A stretch of DNA of 64,000 nucleotides, taken from the NCBI RefSeq assembly GCF_014596475.1, contig NZ_MECJ01000009.1, forward strand, positions 1 through 64,000. Reading direction: 5' to 3'. A model generated the notes under the pieces. The model saw only the letters and a program-made list of their open reading frames with translations. It had not been told where the DNA came from and made no database searches. A program made the translations under genes and the position numbers. How positions within the stretch are numbered: position 1 is the first letter of the stretch; every line of letters starts with the position of its first letter. This DNA is from Streptomyces sp. CBMA152 (GTDB taxonomy: Bacteria; Actinomycetota; Actinomycetes; Streptomycetales; Streptomycetaceae). Positions 8,931 through 17,674 of the stretch are shown here, one piece after another.

Positions 8931-9176
8931 CCGGTGAAGGGCCCTGGCCCGGAAAGGTAAGGAGTGGCACCTGGCACGAGGCGAGCCGCCAGCTGGTCCA
9001 TCGGTCACGGGTCGCAGAAGGCGAATGGCTCCGAAATCTCGGTTGAGATTGGCCCAGTTGTCCGGGACATTGCGTCGTTAGGTTGAAGGCGTGGCGACGA
9101 CCCGAGGCGACTTCTGCTCGGGCCTCGCCCGCCCCTTTGCCAGGATCACCGCACAGTGACTGAACAGGAGCCACCC

Positions 9177-9980
9177 GTGGCCGACACTTCGCAGACCACC
9201 CCCGACGCTCGCGTCGAGGATCGGATCAGGCAGGACCGTCCGGATCACCCCACGGCCCTCGACGATGCAGCGATGCGCCAGGCCCGCAACTCCGCCGCGT
9301 TCTGGGCCGCAACCGGAAACTCCCGCGGCCACGAGGTGATCCACCGGCGCAGCTTCCTCGCCGTGCTCGGCGGCAAGCGCGCCGGGACGCGCATCCTGCT
9401 GCAGGAACCCGACCCCGACGCGCACGAGCTCGCCGAGTTGACCGAGCTGGTTGGCCGGTCGACCGGCCCGGTGGATGCCGAGGACCCGTTCAGTTCCACC
9501 GACCTGAGCCACCTGGGCATGCGCAACTGGCAGATGCCGATAATGGTGCGCCCGCCTGGCCCTGTCTCCGCCCCCGCGATGGAGGTGATACGAGTCCAGC
9601 GGACGCAAGAGCTGCAGGCTGCCGAGCAGATCGCGATCGCGGGCTTCGAGCTGACCAGATTCGCCCCCTACCGTCCCGGCGAGATGTTCCCCGCAACGCT
9701 GACCGAACAGCCAGGCGTGGACGTGTTCATCGCCGTCCTCAACGGCAAGGCGGTCGGAGCCGGTGTCACCGTCGTCAACGACGGGTTCGGCAGCCACTAC
9801 TGGGTCGGCACGCCGCCGACGCACCGCTCCCGCGGCGCCGGGCGGGCCGTCATGCTCGGCTCACTCGCGCCCATGGCGAACCTGCCGGTGACACTCACCG
9901 CCTCACGGCTCGGACGGCCGCTGTACGAGTCGCTGGGCTTCACCGCCGTCACCCCATCGACCTGGTGGTCCTCACGATGA
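9177..9980 (+). CDS. GNAT-family N-acetyltransferase
   Basis: A 267-residue cytoplasmic protein. GTG 9177 is preferred because AGGAG lies six bases upstream; GTG 9156 is an alternative. The C-terminal half carries the acetyl-CoA-binding signature of GNAT enzymes ('THRSRGAGRAVMLGSLAP') and the typical end 'PLYESLGFTAV'. The N-terminal half is not recognised. Substrate unknown. It sits about 470 bases upstream of the six-cysteine peptide gene on the same strand, but the gap is too long to call one operon. Confidence 0.75.
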   Translation: MADTSQTTPDARVEDRIRQDRPDHPTALDDAAMRQARNSAAFWAATGNSRGHEVIHRRSFLAVLGGKRAGTRILLQEPDPDAHELAELTELVGRSTGPVDAEDPFSSTDLSHLGMRNWQMPIMVRPPGPVSAPAMEVIRVQRTQELQAAEQIAIAGFELTRFAPYRPGEMFPATLTEQPGVDVFIAVLNGKAVGAGVTVVNDGFGSHYWVGTPPTHRSRGAGRAVMLGSLAPMANLPVTLTASRLGRPLYESLGFTAVTPSTWWSSR

Positions 9981-10452
9981 CCGCTGCTCAGACGTGAGGC
10001 CTGCACGTCGAGTATCCGACAGGTGGGCTTCTGGAACAGGCACACATCCCGCTGGCGCCAGGGCGTTGGCGCGTACGAGCCGTCCACGCGCCGGTCAACG
10101 AGCAGACCTCGTGGGAATGATCTGAGCGGGTGATGATCCTCGACAGGCGCAATGTCGTACGGGGCATGTGTGACTGCCCAGCGGGCAAGCGCGGGGCGTT
10201 TCCGGGCGACGTGGGCGATGCGTGGACTTCTCATTAAGGACGGGGGAACGACGTGCTCGACGACGCGTGATGCCGGATGGCGTGACGAGAACGGTGTGAG
10301 TGGGCTCGGTGATTGCCAGTGCCCGGGCGTCGATGTCAGACGTTCCGTGCGGGCACCGACGGGCGCGGGACTGGCATTCGAACAGCACATAAAGGGCATC
10401 TTTGTCATGTGTGCGATTGTCGGCTTGCCGGTCCTGCCTGCATGTTGTCGAT
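9981..10452. other. Intergenic region ahead of the peptide operon
   Basis: No gene supported. Any promoter for the six-cysteine peptide operon must lie here, but no convincing -35/-10 pair was found. Confidence 0.4.
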
Positions 10453-10671
10453 ATGGAAACATACGCGGCCCGCGCAGGGCGGGCATCTCAGGGGCCGGTC
10501 GGCGTGCCTGATGTGGACGTCGACACCGTTACGGAGATCGAGGAGATCTTTACCGAGCTCTTCCTCGCTCCGATGGCATGCGGGCACGTCGGTGACTCTT
10601 GCAGCGTCACACGCCCCTGCTGTGCAAACAGCGGCCTCATCTGCGTCTTGGGAATCTGCGTCGGCCTCTGA
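10453..10671 (+). CDS. Six-cysteine small peptide precursor (candidate RiPP or disulfide-rich bacteriocin)
   Basis: A 72-residue peptide from ATG 10453; GTG 10504 would give 55 residues. The first ~40 residues are acidic and free of Cys ('DVDVDTVTEIEEIFTELFLA'), like a leader peptide. The last ~32 hold all six cysteines, spaced C-x6-C-x5-CC-x6-C-x4-C. A C...C...CC...C...C order is the classic framework of inhibitor-cystine-knot toxins and knottins. The next gene, 12 bases on, encodes a thioredoxin-like protein and the third an ABC exporter, so the peptide is probably processed, oxidised and exported. No lanthionine synthetase, radical SAM or cyclodehydratase lies nearby, which argues against lanthipeptide or sactipeptide chemistry. 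Activity unknown. Confidence 0.75.
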   Translation: METYAARAGRASQGPVGVPDVDVDTVTEIEEIFTELFLAPMACGHVGDSCSVTRPCCANSGLICVLGICVGL

Positions 10672-10683
10672 AGGGGTGTGTCG

Positions 10684-11970
10684 GTGGCGGTCCGGTTGCA
10701 TCCGCAGGTGACCGTGGCTGGCCTGGGTGACGGTGGGGTGGTGCTGCACGGCGACCGCCCCGCTGCTGCTTACGTCGGGCCAACGGCGTTGGGCTGGCTG
10801 CGCGGCCGGGCTCCGGCTGCCGGGCAGGAGGGTGAGTACGAGCGCTGCGTGCGGATGTGGGAGTCGGCGGGCTTCGTGACAACCGGACAGCAAACCCCAC
10901 CCGCGAGCAGCGTGCCTACTGAGGTGGCTGCTCGCGTCGCACTCCTGACGGTTGTCCACCCGACGTTGGTGGTGGCGGTGGCGGAGGCCTGCGGCTTCTG
11001 CCGACAGCTGCGCGCCGACCTGGCCGCGAACGCCAAGGTGTTGCAGGACCTGCGCGCCTCCGTGGTCCTGGTCGAGGACGGGCGGTGCACCGTGCTCGGC
11101 CTGCCTGCACCACCCGGTCTGGCGCCCCTCGCTGAGGGGCTGGCCCGCTCGGGCACCCCGAGTGCGGTGCTGCTGGTGCCGGGGGCCGCCCCCCGTGCCG
11201 CGATGGGGTATGACCAGGTGAGTGCGGTACTGATCGAGCTGACCGGCGGCCGTTGCGGCGGTGTGCTGGTCGAGGCCCCGACCAACTGCTCGGTCAAGGT
11301 GGCCTCCCATCCGGTGGATGGGCTGTTCGCCGTGCGGTGCGGCGATGGCCGCCTACTGGGGCTGGCGACCCGCGGGGAGCAGGCCAGGGAGGCGGCCGGG
11401 CCGCTGGCCTCGGTCCCGCATCCCGGATATCTACCCGTCACACTCATCGTCGAGCGCCCCGCGAACCTGTATCTGCTGTTCCGGGGCGGCGAGTTGCTGA
11501 CCCGGGCTCGTACCGCCGAGGAACTGGCCGAGACCCTGGGACGGGTGCTGGCCGGCTTCACCGCACTGGCCGAAGGGCAGGTGACGCTGGGCTGCGGCAC
11601 CCTGGTGCATCCACGCGGGCAGGCGGTGCTCTTCCCGCGAAACTGGATGTCGGACCTGGTCGTACGCGCAGCCCGGCTTCAGCGGGTCGGTTGGCGGATC
11701 CGGCCCGAACCCCATGCCGTCCTGCTGCCCGGCGGGCTCCTTCAGGTGACGGGAGCGGGAGCCACGATGCCTGTGGCGGCAGCATGGGCCAGCCCCCTGG
11801 GCGGCCCGCCCACCCGAGCCCGCTACCTGGCCCAAGTCGTCAACTGGCTGGTCCGCCCAGCGCCCCGGGCCGCCGTGAACGCCATGGCCGCGATCGCGCG
11901 CGAACTCACCGTCCACACCGGAACGTGGCAGGACGCCCTGGCCCACCTCACCGCTGGACCTCCCCCGTGA
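10684..11970 (+). CDS. Peptide-maturation protein: RRE-like, thioredoxin-like (CGFC) and degenerate kinase-like domains
   Basis: A 428-residue cytoplasmic protein. GTG 10684 is chosen because GGGG lies seven bases upstream; GTG 10678 would leave one base. Residues 1-70 ('VRLHPQVTVAGLGDGGVVLH' through 'MWESAGFV') resemble the PqqD-like RiPP recognition element. About residues 85-180 look like a thioredoxin fold: beta strand, 'EACGFCRQL' with a CxxC at 103/106, and a cis-Pro-like 'GTPSAVLLV'. Residues ~300-360 ('GQAVLFP', 'LQRVGWRI') resemble an HPr-kinase-like fold whose P-loop has been lost. Together with the six-cysteine peptide upstream and exporter downstream (4-base overlap) it is probably the leader-binding, disulfide-handling maturation protein. 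The fusion is inferred from patterns, not from alignment. Confidence 0.7.
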   Translation: MAVRLHPQVTVAGLGDGGVVLHGDRPAAAYVGPTALGWLRGRAPAAGQEGEYERCVRMWESAGFVTTGQQTPPASSVPTEVAARVALLTVVHPTLVVAVAEACGFCRQLRADLAANAKVLQDLRASVVLVEDGRCTVLGLPAPPGLAPLAEGLARSGTPSAVLLVPGAAPRAAMGYDQVSAVLIELTGGRCGGVLVEAPTNCSVKVASHPVDGLFAVRCGDGRLLGLATRGEQAREAAGPLASVPHPGYLPVTLIVERPANLYLLFRGGELLTRARTAEELAETLGRVLAGFTALAEGQVTLGCGTLVHPRGQAVLFPRNWMSDLVVRAARLQRVGWRIRPEPHAVLLPGGLLQVTGAGATMPVAAAWASPLGGPPTRARYLAQVVNWLVRPAPRAAVNAMAAIARELTVHTGTWQDALAHLTAGPPP

Positions 11971-13772
11971 CCCCCGATACCCCAAGATGGTCGGCGCGCC
12001 AGGCCGCCCAGGTTGCCCTCTTCACCGCCTCCTTGGCCTGGCGCGCCGACCGGCGGCGCCTGGTGTGGATCCTCGTCACCCAGGCTGCCCAGGGCGCCGG
12101 GCTGAGCATCACTCTGCTCCTCACCCGCACGGTATTGACCCGCACTACCCCCTGGTCGGGCGGCGCGGGGCTGGGCGGACGGCTGGCCGCGGCATGGGCA
12201 GAGGCAGCCGCAGTGGCCGCCATCACGCTGGCCAGCGGGGTGCTGAGCATCATCATGCAGAACACACTGCGACTCCTGCGGCTGAGGGTGGACCGTCTCG
12301 CCACCGCACAGGTCCTGGATGCGGCCGTCGGCGCCGATCTGGCCCACTTCGAGGACACCGGCTTCCACGACCGCCTCCAGCGGGCCGTCTTCGCCTCCCG
12401 CATGCAACCACTCGTCATGGTCATCACCATGACCCGGCTCCTGCACACCGCCGTTCTCACGGTCGCGGTCGCGGCCTCCTTTGTGGTCATGGCCTGGTGG
12501 CTGCTGCCCGCCCTGCTCCTCATCACCCTGCCCGTGCTGCGCACCGCCCGCCGCGTACGCCAAGCCCGTTACGGCCTGCACCTGGACCTGGCCGAGAACA
12601 GGCGGACCCGCCAGTACACCGAACAACTGCTCACCAGCCGCGAAAGCGCCCCGGAAATCCGCGCCTTCGGCCTCGGCCCACTCCTGCGCCAGCGCTGGAA
12701 CGACCACTACACGGCTGAGATCGATCAGGAGAGTGCCCTGGTGCGCTCCCTTGCCTGGCGGCAGGTCGCCGCTCGCTTCACCAGCACCCTCACCGCGGCC
12801 GCCTGCCTCGCCACCGTGGCTTGGCTGGCCCATACCGGCCTGCTCGCCCCGGCCACCGCCCTCACCGCCGCCGCCGCACTCGCCGTACTCACCAACCAGG
12901 CAACGACAGTGAGCACCCTCCTGACCACCACCAGCGACCAGATCCTCTACCTCAACGACCTCCGCACCTTCACCCCACCACGCTTGCGGCAGCCAAGAGT
13001 GTCCCGCCCCAGCACTCTGCGCACCCTGGAGGCCCGCGGCCTCACCTTCACCTACCCCGGCGCAGACAGCCCGGTCCTCCGCGACATCAGCCTCACCCTC
13101 ACCGCCGGCCAGATCATCGCCCTGGTCGGCACGAACGGCTCGGGCAAAACCACCCTCGCCAAAATCCTCTCCGGCCTCTACACCCCTCAGCACGGCTGCC
13201 TGCTTCTCGACGGCACACCCCTCACCGACCCCACCCCGCTGCGCGAGCGCACGGCCGTGGTCTTCCAGGACTTCACCCACTACAAATTCACCGCCGCGGA
13301 GAACATCACCTTCGGCCACCCCGACACGCCGCCCGACCCCAACGCCGCCCGCCGCGCCGCCGAGGCCGTGGGCGCGCATACCTTCCTCACTGCCCTGCCC
13401 AACGGCTACGCGACACCGCTCGGCAAAGAGTTCACCGACGGCACGGATCTCTCGGGCGGCCAGTGGCAACGCCTCGCCCTGGCCCGCGCCTTCTACCGCG
13501 ACGCGCCCCTCGTCATCCTCGACGAGCCCACCGCAGCACTCGACGCCCAGGCCGAGGCCGAGCTCTTCGTCCATATCCGCGCGCTGTTCACGGGACGCAC
13601 CATCGTGCTGATATCCCACCGCTTCTCCAGCATCCGCGCCGCGGACCACATCTACCTCCTCGAAGACGGCCGCATCACCGAAGACGGCAGCCACAAGGAA
13701 CTCATGGCACAGGACCGCGCCTACGCCCGCCTCTACCTCACCCAGGCATCGCCCTACCTTGCCGACCAATGA
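11967..13772 (+). CDS. ABC exporter, fused membrane and ATPase domains
   Basis: A 601-residue half-transporter starting at a GTG in a GTGA overlap with the previous stop. About residues 1-320 form the six-helix membrane domain ('LLITLPVLRTARRVR' and others). The ATPase half has Walker A 'GTNGSGKTTL' (~385-395), signature 'LSGGQWQRLALA' (~494), Walker B 'LVILDEPTA' (~514) and H-loop 'LISHRFS' (~550). It lacks the N-terminal C39 peptidase domain, so leader removal must be done by another protease. It belongs to the exporter class that acts as a homodimer. The likely cargo is the six-cysteine peptide two genes upstream. Confidence 0.88.
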   Translation: MTPDTPRWSARQAAQVALFTASLAWRADRRRLVWILVTQAAQGAGLSITLLLTRTVLTRTTPWSGGAGLGGRLAAAWAEAAAVAAITLASGVLSIIMQNTLRLLRLRVDRLATAQVLDAAVGADLAHFEDTGFHDRLQRAVFASRMQPLVMVITMTRLLHTAVLTVAVAASFVVMAWWLLPALLLITLPVLRTARRVRQARYGLHLDLAENRRTRQYTEQLLTSRESAPEIRAFGLGPLLRQRWNDHYTAEIDQESALVRSLAWRQVAARFTSTLTAAACLATVAWLAHTGLLAPATALTAAAALAVLTNQATTVSTLLTTTSDQILYLNDLRTFTPPRLRQPRVSRPSTLRTLEARGLTFTYPGADSPVLRDISLTLTAGQIIALVGTNGSGKTTLAKILSGLYTPQHGCLLLDGTPLTDPTPLRERTAVVFQDFTHYKFTAAENITFGHPDTPPDPNAARRAAEAVGAHTFLTALPNGYATPLGKEFTDGTDLSGGQWQRLALARAFYRDAPLVILDEPTAALDAQAEAELFVHIRALFTGRTIVLISHRFSSIRAADHIYLLEDGRITEDGSHKELMAQDRAYARLYLTQASPYLADQ

Positions 13773-13804
13773 CTACCGGTTTGTTCGGGGTCCGTAAGAC
13801 GTCA

Positions 13805-13823
13805 GGGCCTGTCCGATGGGTCG
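13805..13823 (+). repeat. 19-base dispersed repeat, possible IS end
   Basis: The sequence GGGCCTGTCCGATGGGTCG recurs at 52710-52728 with one mismatch, in the same orientation, where it abuts a truncated transposon-accessory gene. It lies between the exporter operon and the next small gene. It may mark the end of a lost mobile element. Confidence 0.4.
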
Positions 13824-13850
13824 TGCAGGTGGCTGAGTAAAGATGGCGCC

Positions 13851-14150
13851 ATGGCTACCGAACCCGTGCAGATCACGATCGATCAACTTCGTCGAGCTTT
13901 TGACATGGCACTTCGGCACATTGAATCGTCAGCCGGGCCCATGGTGACGCTCAAGGAAGACCTCTTCTGGTCTGTCCCAGCCGACGAGCTCTACAGGATC
14001 GACGCTGAGCCCCAGGACCTCACAATCGGACAGCTTTCGGAGTCATGGCAGCACGTTGAGGATCTGCTTGCTCGCCAGGACCCGGCAGTGGGTCACCACT
14101 TGGTTTGGCTCGCCGACGTGATCCGCGCGATCGGTCAGGATGTCCCCTGA
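13851..14150 (+). CDS. Small hypothetical protein
   Basis: A 99-residue acidic, soluble, helical protein ('ITIDQLRRAFDMALRHI', 'LTIGQLSESWQHVEDLLA'), without signal peptide, membrane segment or Cys cluster. The shape (one compact alpha/beta domain, acidic) is common among Streptomyces proteins of unknown function. It follows the 19-base repeat and precedes an IS5 remnant, so it may have arrived with mobile DNA. No function assigned. Confidence 0.6.
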   Translation: MATEPVQITIDQLRRAFDMALRHIESSAGPMVTLKEDLFWSVPADELYRIDAEPQDLTIGQLSESWQHVEDLLARQDPAVGHHLVWLADVIRAIGQDVP

Positions 14151-14166
14151 TCGGGCTGTTGACGTG

Positions 14167-14290
14167 TCACGAGCGGAGCCACAACCGGAGCGAGGCAACG
14201 GTCACCGTTCCGTGGAAGACGTAGGCACGCTCGTCGAAACGGGTGGCTACGGCCCGGAAGCGTTTGAGCGCATTGGACGCTCCCCACCCT
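14167..14290 (-). mobile_element. IS5-family transposase, C-terminal remnant
   Basis: Reads 'KRFRAVATRFDERAYVFHGT' then 'VTVASLRLWLRS' to a stop, the well-known C-terminus of IS5-type transposases of Streptomyces. Nothing of the catalytic core remains. Confidence 0.75.
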
Positions 14291-14403
14291 GGGCATGCCG
14301 ATCGTTCCGGGTGACCGGCGATGACCTTCGGGTGCACCACGTGTACCGTCGAGTGGCCGTCGCAAACGGAGCAGATAGCCCGCAGCCGGGCGGAGGGGCA
14401 ACG

Positions 14404-14877
14404 ATGCGAGTGTTCCGGGTAGAGGCCGTGGTGTGTGCCGAGAGCCACGAGGTGCTGGTGGGGGATGCGGCGCAGCAAGGGGACGCGGAGCCGCTGGTGG
14501 CCGAGTCCGCTCGGGAGCGGGAGCCGGAGGCCGAAGCGTTTCGATGGCCGGGAGGGGATCAGATACTGATCTTCACACGCGGCGAACTCGTGACACTCGC
14601 GATCGAGGGGTGGGATGCGCCGCCGCCGGGGAAGGCCGAGGGAGAGTCGGAGTGGGGGTGGGAGTCGCACGGCCGATGGGACGTCATGGACGACCTGTTT
14701 GCCGGGGACATGGGCCCGGGAGGCCCGGCGTTCACCTCGGCCGGTTTTCCGATGATGCCTCCTGGGCCGTATGTGGTGCGGGCCAGGGCTGCAGGGCGCT
14801 CCGCCCCGGAGCTCGCCGACCTTGATGAGGACGGGCCCGGGGCGGAGCGGTACCTGGTGCAGTACTGGCCGGAGTGA
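14404..14877 (+). CDS. Hypothetical acidic protein
   Basis: A 157-residue protein from ATG 14404, chosen because GGAGG lies about eight bases upstream. Very rich in Glu, Gly and Trp ('EWGWESHGRWDVMDDLFAGD'), with a beta-rich pattern and no signal peptide. The end 'AERYLVQYWPE' and the middle 'LPPGPYVVRARAAGR'-like segment (here MPPGPYVVRARAAGR) are typical of a Streptomyces family of unknown function. It is convergent with the secreted DNase gene, 13 bases away; an immunity role is conceivable but unproven. Confidence 0.6.
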   Translation: MRVFRVEAVVCAESHEVLVGDAAQQGDAEPLVAESAREREPEAEAFRWPGGDQILIFTRGELVTLAIEGWDAPPPGKAEGESEWGWESHGRWDVMDDLFAGDMGPGGPAFTSAGFPMMPPGPYVVRARAAGRSAPELADLDEDGPGAERYLVQYWPE

Positions 14878-14890
14878 GCGGCGCGAGCGA

Positions 14891-17065
14891 TCAGTCGTCG
14901 GCGGCGAACTCCCAGCGTTGCTGCGGTACTCCGCTGCACGCCCACATCTGCGGGACGTCACCCTGGTTCTGTTGCAGTGCGTCGATGCACTGTGCCTGGT
15001 CCGAGGCGGGCCGCAGGGTGAAGTCCTGGCGTGTCTGTGACACCCGCGCGAACACGAATTGCTGTGCGGAGGTGTTGTTGCAAGTGGCGACGCGCAGCGG
15101 GCTCGCGTTCGCGGTGCTCCCTGCGTCGTCGAGGCAGAGCGAGGTGTCGTGCGCCGGGTGCAGGACGGTCGTGCCGCCCGGCCCGTCTTCGAACCACCAC
15201 CACTGCTCGTCGGCGTCGAGGTCGGACCATTCCACGGTCCGAGTGCCGGAGCCACCGGCTTGCGCAACCGCCAGCACGTACTCGTTGGCCTGGGTGAAGA
15301 GCTTGACCGGGCCGTGCCAGGCCTCGGTCGGATCGGCTGCCTGTGCAGCCTTCGGGACGCTATATGCCCCAGCGTTCGCGGTGGCCGGTGCGGTCGCGGA
15401 AGCCGGAGAAGCGACGGTGGAGTGCGCGGCATCGGCGTCGTTCACCACGTCGATGCTGAACTGGTCACCGTCCAGGATGCGATCGAGGGCGTACCAGTCG
15501 GCGAGCTCGTTGCCCGCCGCACGGTTCTGCGAGCCGTCGATGGCGCGCGCGGAGTAACGGTTCGCAAGGTTCCCCGCGTTGTCGAGTGTGGCCGCGCCCT
15601 CCTTCGTCGACGCGAACGGGAACTCGTCGCACTCGCGGCTGCGCCGCCCGGTGACCGGATCGACAACGTAGTCGTTCGGCGCCGACACCGCGATGCAGGT
15701 CTTCTTCGCGTAGTAGCGGTTCTGGCGGACAGTCTTCTTGTTCTCCTTCCCCGTCATGCGGTGGAGGAAGTCGCCGGCTGCGCCGGGGACGTAGTCCTTG
15801 CCCGGCCACTTGCCCGGGATCGTCTTGCCCGCCCACTTCGGGTCGGTGTTCGCGGGCTGGGTGAACGCGTCGAGGATGTGCTGGGCCGCCTGCGGCATGC
15901 CGTACGACGGGTCGGTGTGATACCGCAGGAACGGCATCACGCGCGGGAAGACCGTGCCCTGGTTGAACAGCAGGCCTTGCTTCTGAAGCCGAGGCGTCCA
16001 CAGGTAGCGTGCGGAGTCGAAGCGCACGTAGTCCGGGAATGTGCAGGCGACGTCCTCAGTCCCCTTCAGGCACGCCTCAATGCGGCTCGTCGTCGGCGGT
16101 TTTTGCGGATCGTACGCCCCGAAGATCCCGGCGAACACCCCGGACGCCAGCTTCTCTCGGGTCTTCTGGTCGCCGACCGACGGGTCGGAGCCGAACGAGT
16201 ACGAGAACTCGCTTCGCCCAGCACGACTCTGGGCGAGCCATAGGGAAACAGGCTCTACCCGATAGCCGCCGCTGCGTGGGGCACAGGATGAGGCGGGATT
16301 TGGACCCCCGACGCATTCCATCCCGATTTCCAATGGAGAGCCGAGCACAGCACCCGGGTTGAACTCCGGGATCTTGCCCTTGCCCTCGTCGACATCCATG
16401 TAAGGAAGCGAGAAGCGGTCGATGGCCAGCCGGAACCCGGCCAGGCGCCCGGTGGCCGGGTCGTTGCTGCGCGCGCCCCAGCCGACCAGCGTGGTCCGGA
16501 ACTTGACGCTGCCGAAGTAGACCGCCTTGGAGACGTCGTAGATGCTGTAGGTGATGGTGTCCCACTGGCAGTACGAGTAGTGGTCCCGCACCCAGCCGTG
16601 GTACTTGCCGCTGCCGTCGCCGCGGGTCTTCTGGTCGCGGCAGTCGTCCAGGCTGATGTGCGGCGGGAGTCCGGCGGCGAGCGGCTGCAGCCTACCGGCG
16701 TCGGCTCCTTCTCCCTGGCCGGAAAGCGCCGCCGCCCGCTGCTGGGCATCCGGGCCGGCTCCCGGGGAGAGCGCCGCCCGTACGGCGTCGCCGGCAGCAT
16801 CGGACGGGGAACCAGCGGGGCCATCGGCGCGGATCACCGCGTGGATGCGGCGCGCTGCCTGCGCGGCCTCGGCGGCGGTGTAGCCGCCAAGGAAACGGAC
16901 GGGCGCGGGAGCGACGCGGACAGTTGGGGTGGTGGCGGGTGGGGTGGGGCGGATAGCGCCGACGCCCGCCCCGGCGCTGCCGAGGACGAGCAGTGCCGCA
17001 GTGCCGGCGGCTAACGCGAGGCGTAAGGCCCCTGGGGCTCGCGGAGAGCGAGAAGAGGCGGTCAT
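14891..17065 (-). CDS. Secreted NucA/NucB-type deoxyribonuclease with ricin-type lectin tail
   Basis: A 724-residue exported protein from ATG 17065 with AGGAG six to seven bases upstream. Residues 1-38 are a signal peptide. A long N-terminal region of unknown fold follows. In about residues 470-585 the NucA/NucB DNase pattern appears, with 'RSRECDEFPFASTKEGA' as its catalytic core motif and 'NRYSARAIDGSQNRAAGN' after it. The last ~130 residues are a ricin-type beta-trefoil ('TSLCLDDAGS', 'NNTSAQQFVFA', 'AQCIDALQQNQGDVPQMW'). The likely role is extracellular DNA degradation targeted by sugar binding, or a secreted antibacterial nuclease. Known family members of Bacillus are single-domain; the large N-terminal part is unusual. 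No export-apparatus genes are adjacent. Confidence 0.82.
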   Translation of the reverse strand: MTASSRSPRAPGALRLALAAGTAALLVLGSAGAGVGAIRPTPPATTPTVRVAPAPVRFLGGYTAAEAAQAARRIHAVIRADGPAGSPSDAAGDAVRAALSPGAGPDAQQRAAALSGQGEGADAGRLQPLAAGLPPHISLDDCRDQKTRGDGSGKYHGWVRDHYSYCQWDTITYSIYDVSKAVYFGSVKFRTTLVGWGARSNDPATGRLAGFRLAIDRFSLPYMDVDEGKGKIPEFNPGAVLGSPLEIGMECVGGPNPASSCAPRSGGYRVEPVSLWLAQSRAGRSEFSYSFGSDPSVGDQKTREKLASGVFAGIFGAYDPQKPPTTSRIEACLKGTEDVACTFPDYVRFDSARYLWTPRLQKQGLLFNQGTVFPRVMPFLRYHTDPSYGMPQAAQHILDAFTQPANTDPKWAGKTIPGKWPGKDYVPGAAGDFLHRMTGKENKKTVRQNRYYAKKTCIAVSAPNDYVVDPVTGRRSRECDEFPFASTKEGAATLDNAGNLANRYSARAIDGSQNRAAGNELADWYALDRILDGDQFSIDVVNDADAAHSTVASPASATAPATANAGAYSVPKAAQAADPTEAWHGPVKLFTQANEYVLAVAQAGGSGTRTVEWSDLDADEQWWWFEDGPGGTTVLHPAHDTSLCLDDAGSTANASPLRVATCNNTSAQQFVFARVSQTRQDFTLRPASDQAQCIDALQQNQGDVPQMWACSGVPQQRWEFAADD

Positions 17066-17288
17066 GGAGTCTCCTGGTTCAACTCGGGTCGAGCCAACAC
17101 ATTCGACGGAGCCCAGGAGATTAGCATGTCCATGACCAATACAGGTTTCCCGCCCCCACACCTCCACAAGCGGACGCCGATCCACTCCGCCCAACGGGCC
17201 ACAGGCCCCTGGCCCGCTCAGCCGGTACCGAGTCCCCCGATACCGAGAGCGCCGTACGCGGCCTGGCGAGGGCTCTCATGGTGGACCT

Positions 17289-17674
17289 CTACGGCGCGGC
17301 GGCCTCAATGGTGAAATTCTGCGGGGCCAAGGCGTCGCCGTCCTTGGTGCGGTCCTGTTCGTGGGCCTCGCCGCCCTCAGCCGACGCGGTCATGCATCCT
17401 GACCTGGTCCCCGCCACCTTGATGAACCCGTCCCCGGGATCTGGATGAACTGCTGGTCCTCATACGGCTCCTTCGTGCCGCACGGCTGCATGCCGAAGGT
17501 ACGGGTGAGTCCGGTGAAGCACGCGGTCACGCATATGTCGTTCCGTGCCGCGGCGTTGTGGATGACTGGATCTTGTCGTCGCAGGAGAAGCGCTGTGCCT
17601 TGTCCGTCCGGCCGCAGGGCGTGGTGACGTCCCCGAACGAGGACGTCCTCAGGGATGTCCTCGCCGATCTTCAC
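17289..17674 (-). pseudogene. Decayed secreted-protein gene with frameshifts
   Basis: Coding-like sequence jumps between frames. One frame reads 'ICVTACFTGLTRTFGMQPC' and 'EPYEDQQFIQIPG'; after a one-base shift near 17430 it continues 'DGFIKVAGTRSGCMTASAEG' and 'LAPQNFTIEAAAP' to a stop. A further shift lies upstream ('RFSCDDKIQ'). The Cys pattern and composition resemble extracellular lectin-type domains. No start codon and no complete frame, so it is a relic. Confidence 0.5.

Noticed and set aside
10453..10671. Lanthipeptide or sactipeptide precursor
   Set aside because: Core has Ser/Thr and Cys, but no LanB, LanC, LanM, LanKC or radical SAM gene lies in the surrounding operon.
10453..10671. 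Actifensin/defensin-like CS-alpha-beta bacteriocin
   Set aside because: Six cysteines fit in number, but the adjacent CC pair and the spacing do not match the C...C...C..C...C.C framework.
10405..11310. Minus-strand frame opposite the peptide and maturation genes
   Set aside because: No motif or ribosome binding site and poor composition; conflicts with a coupled plus-strand operon.
11823..13769. Very long minus-strand open frame opposite the ABC exporter
   Set aside because: It is the mirror of a GC-biased coding strand (Gly/Glu-rich, no motif), and the plus strand has all ABC motifs, coupling and ribosome binding sites.
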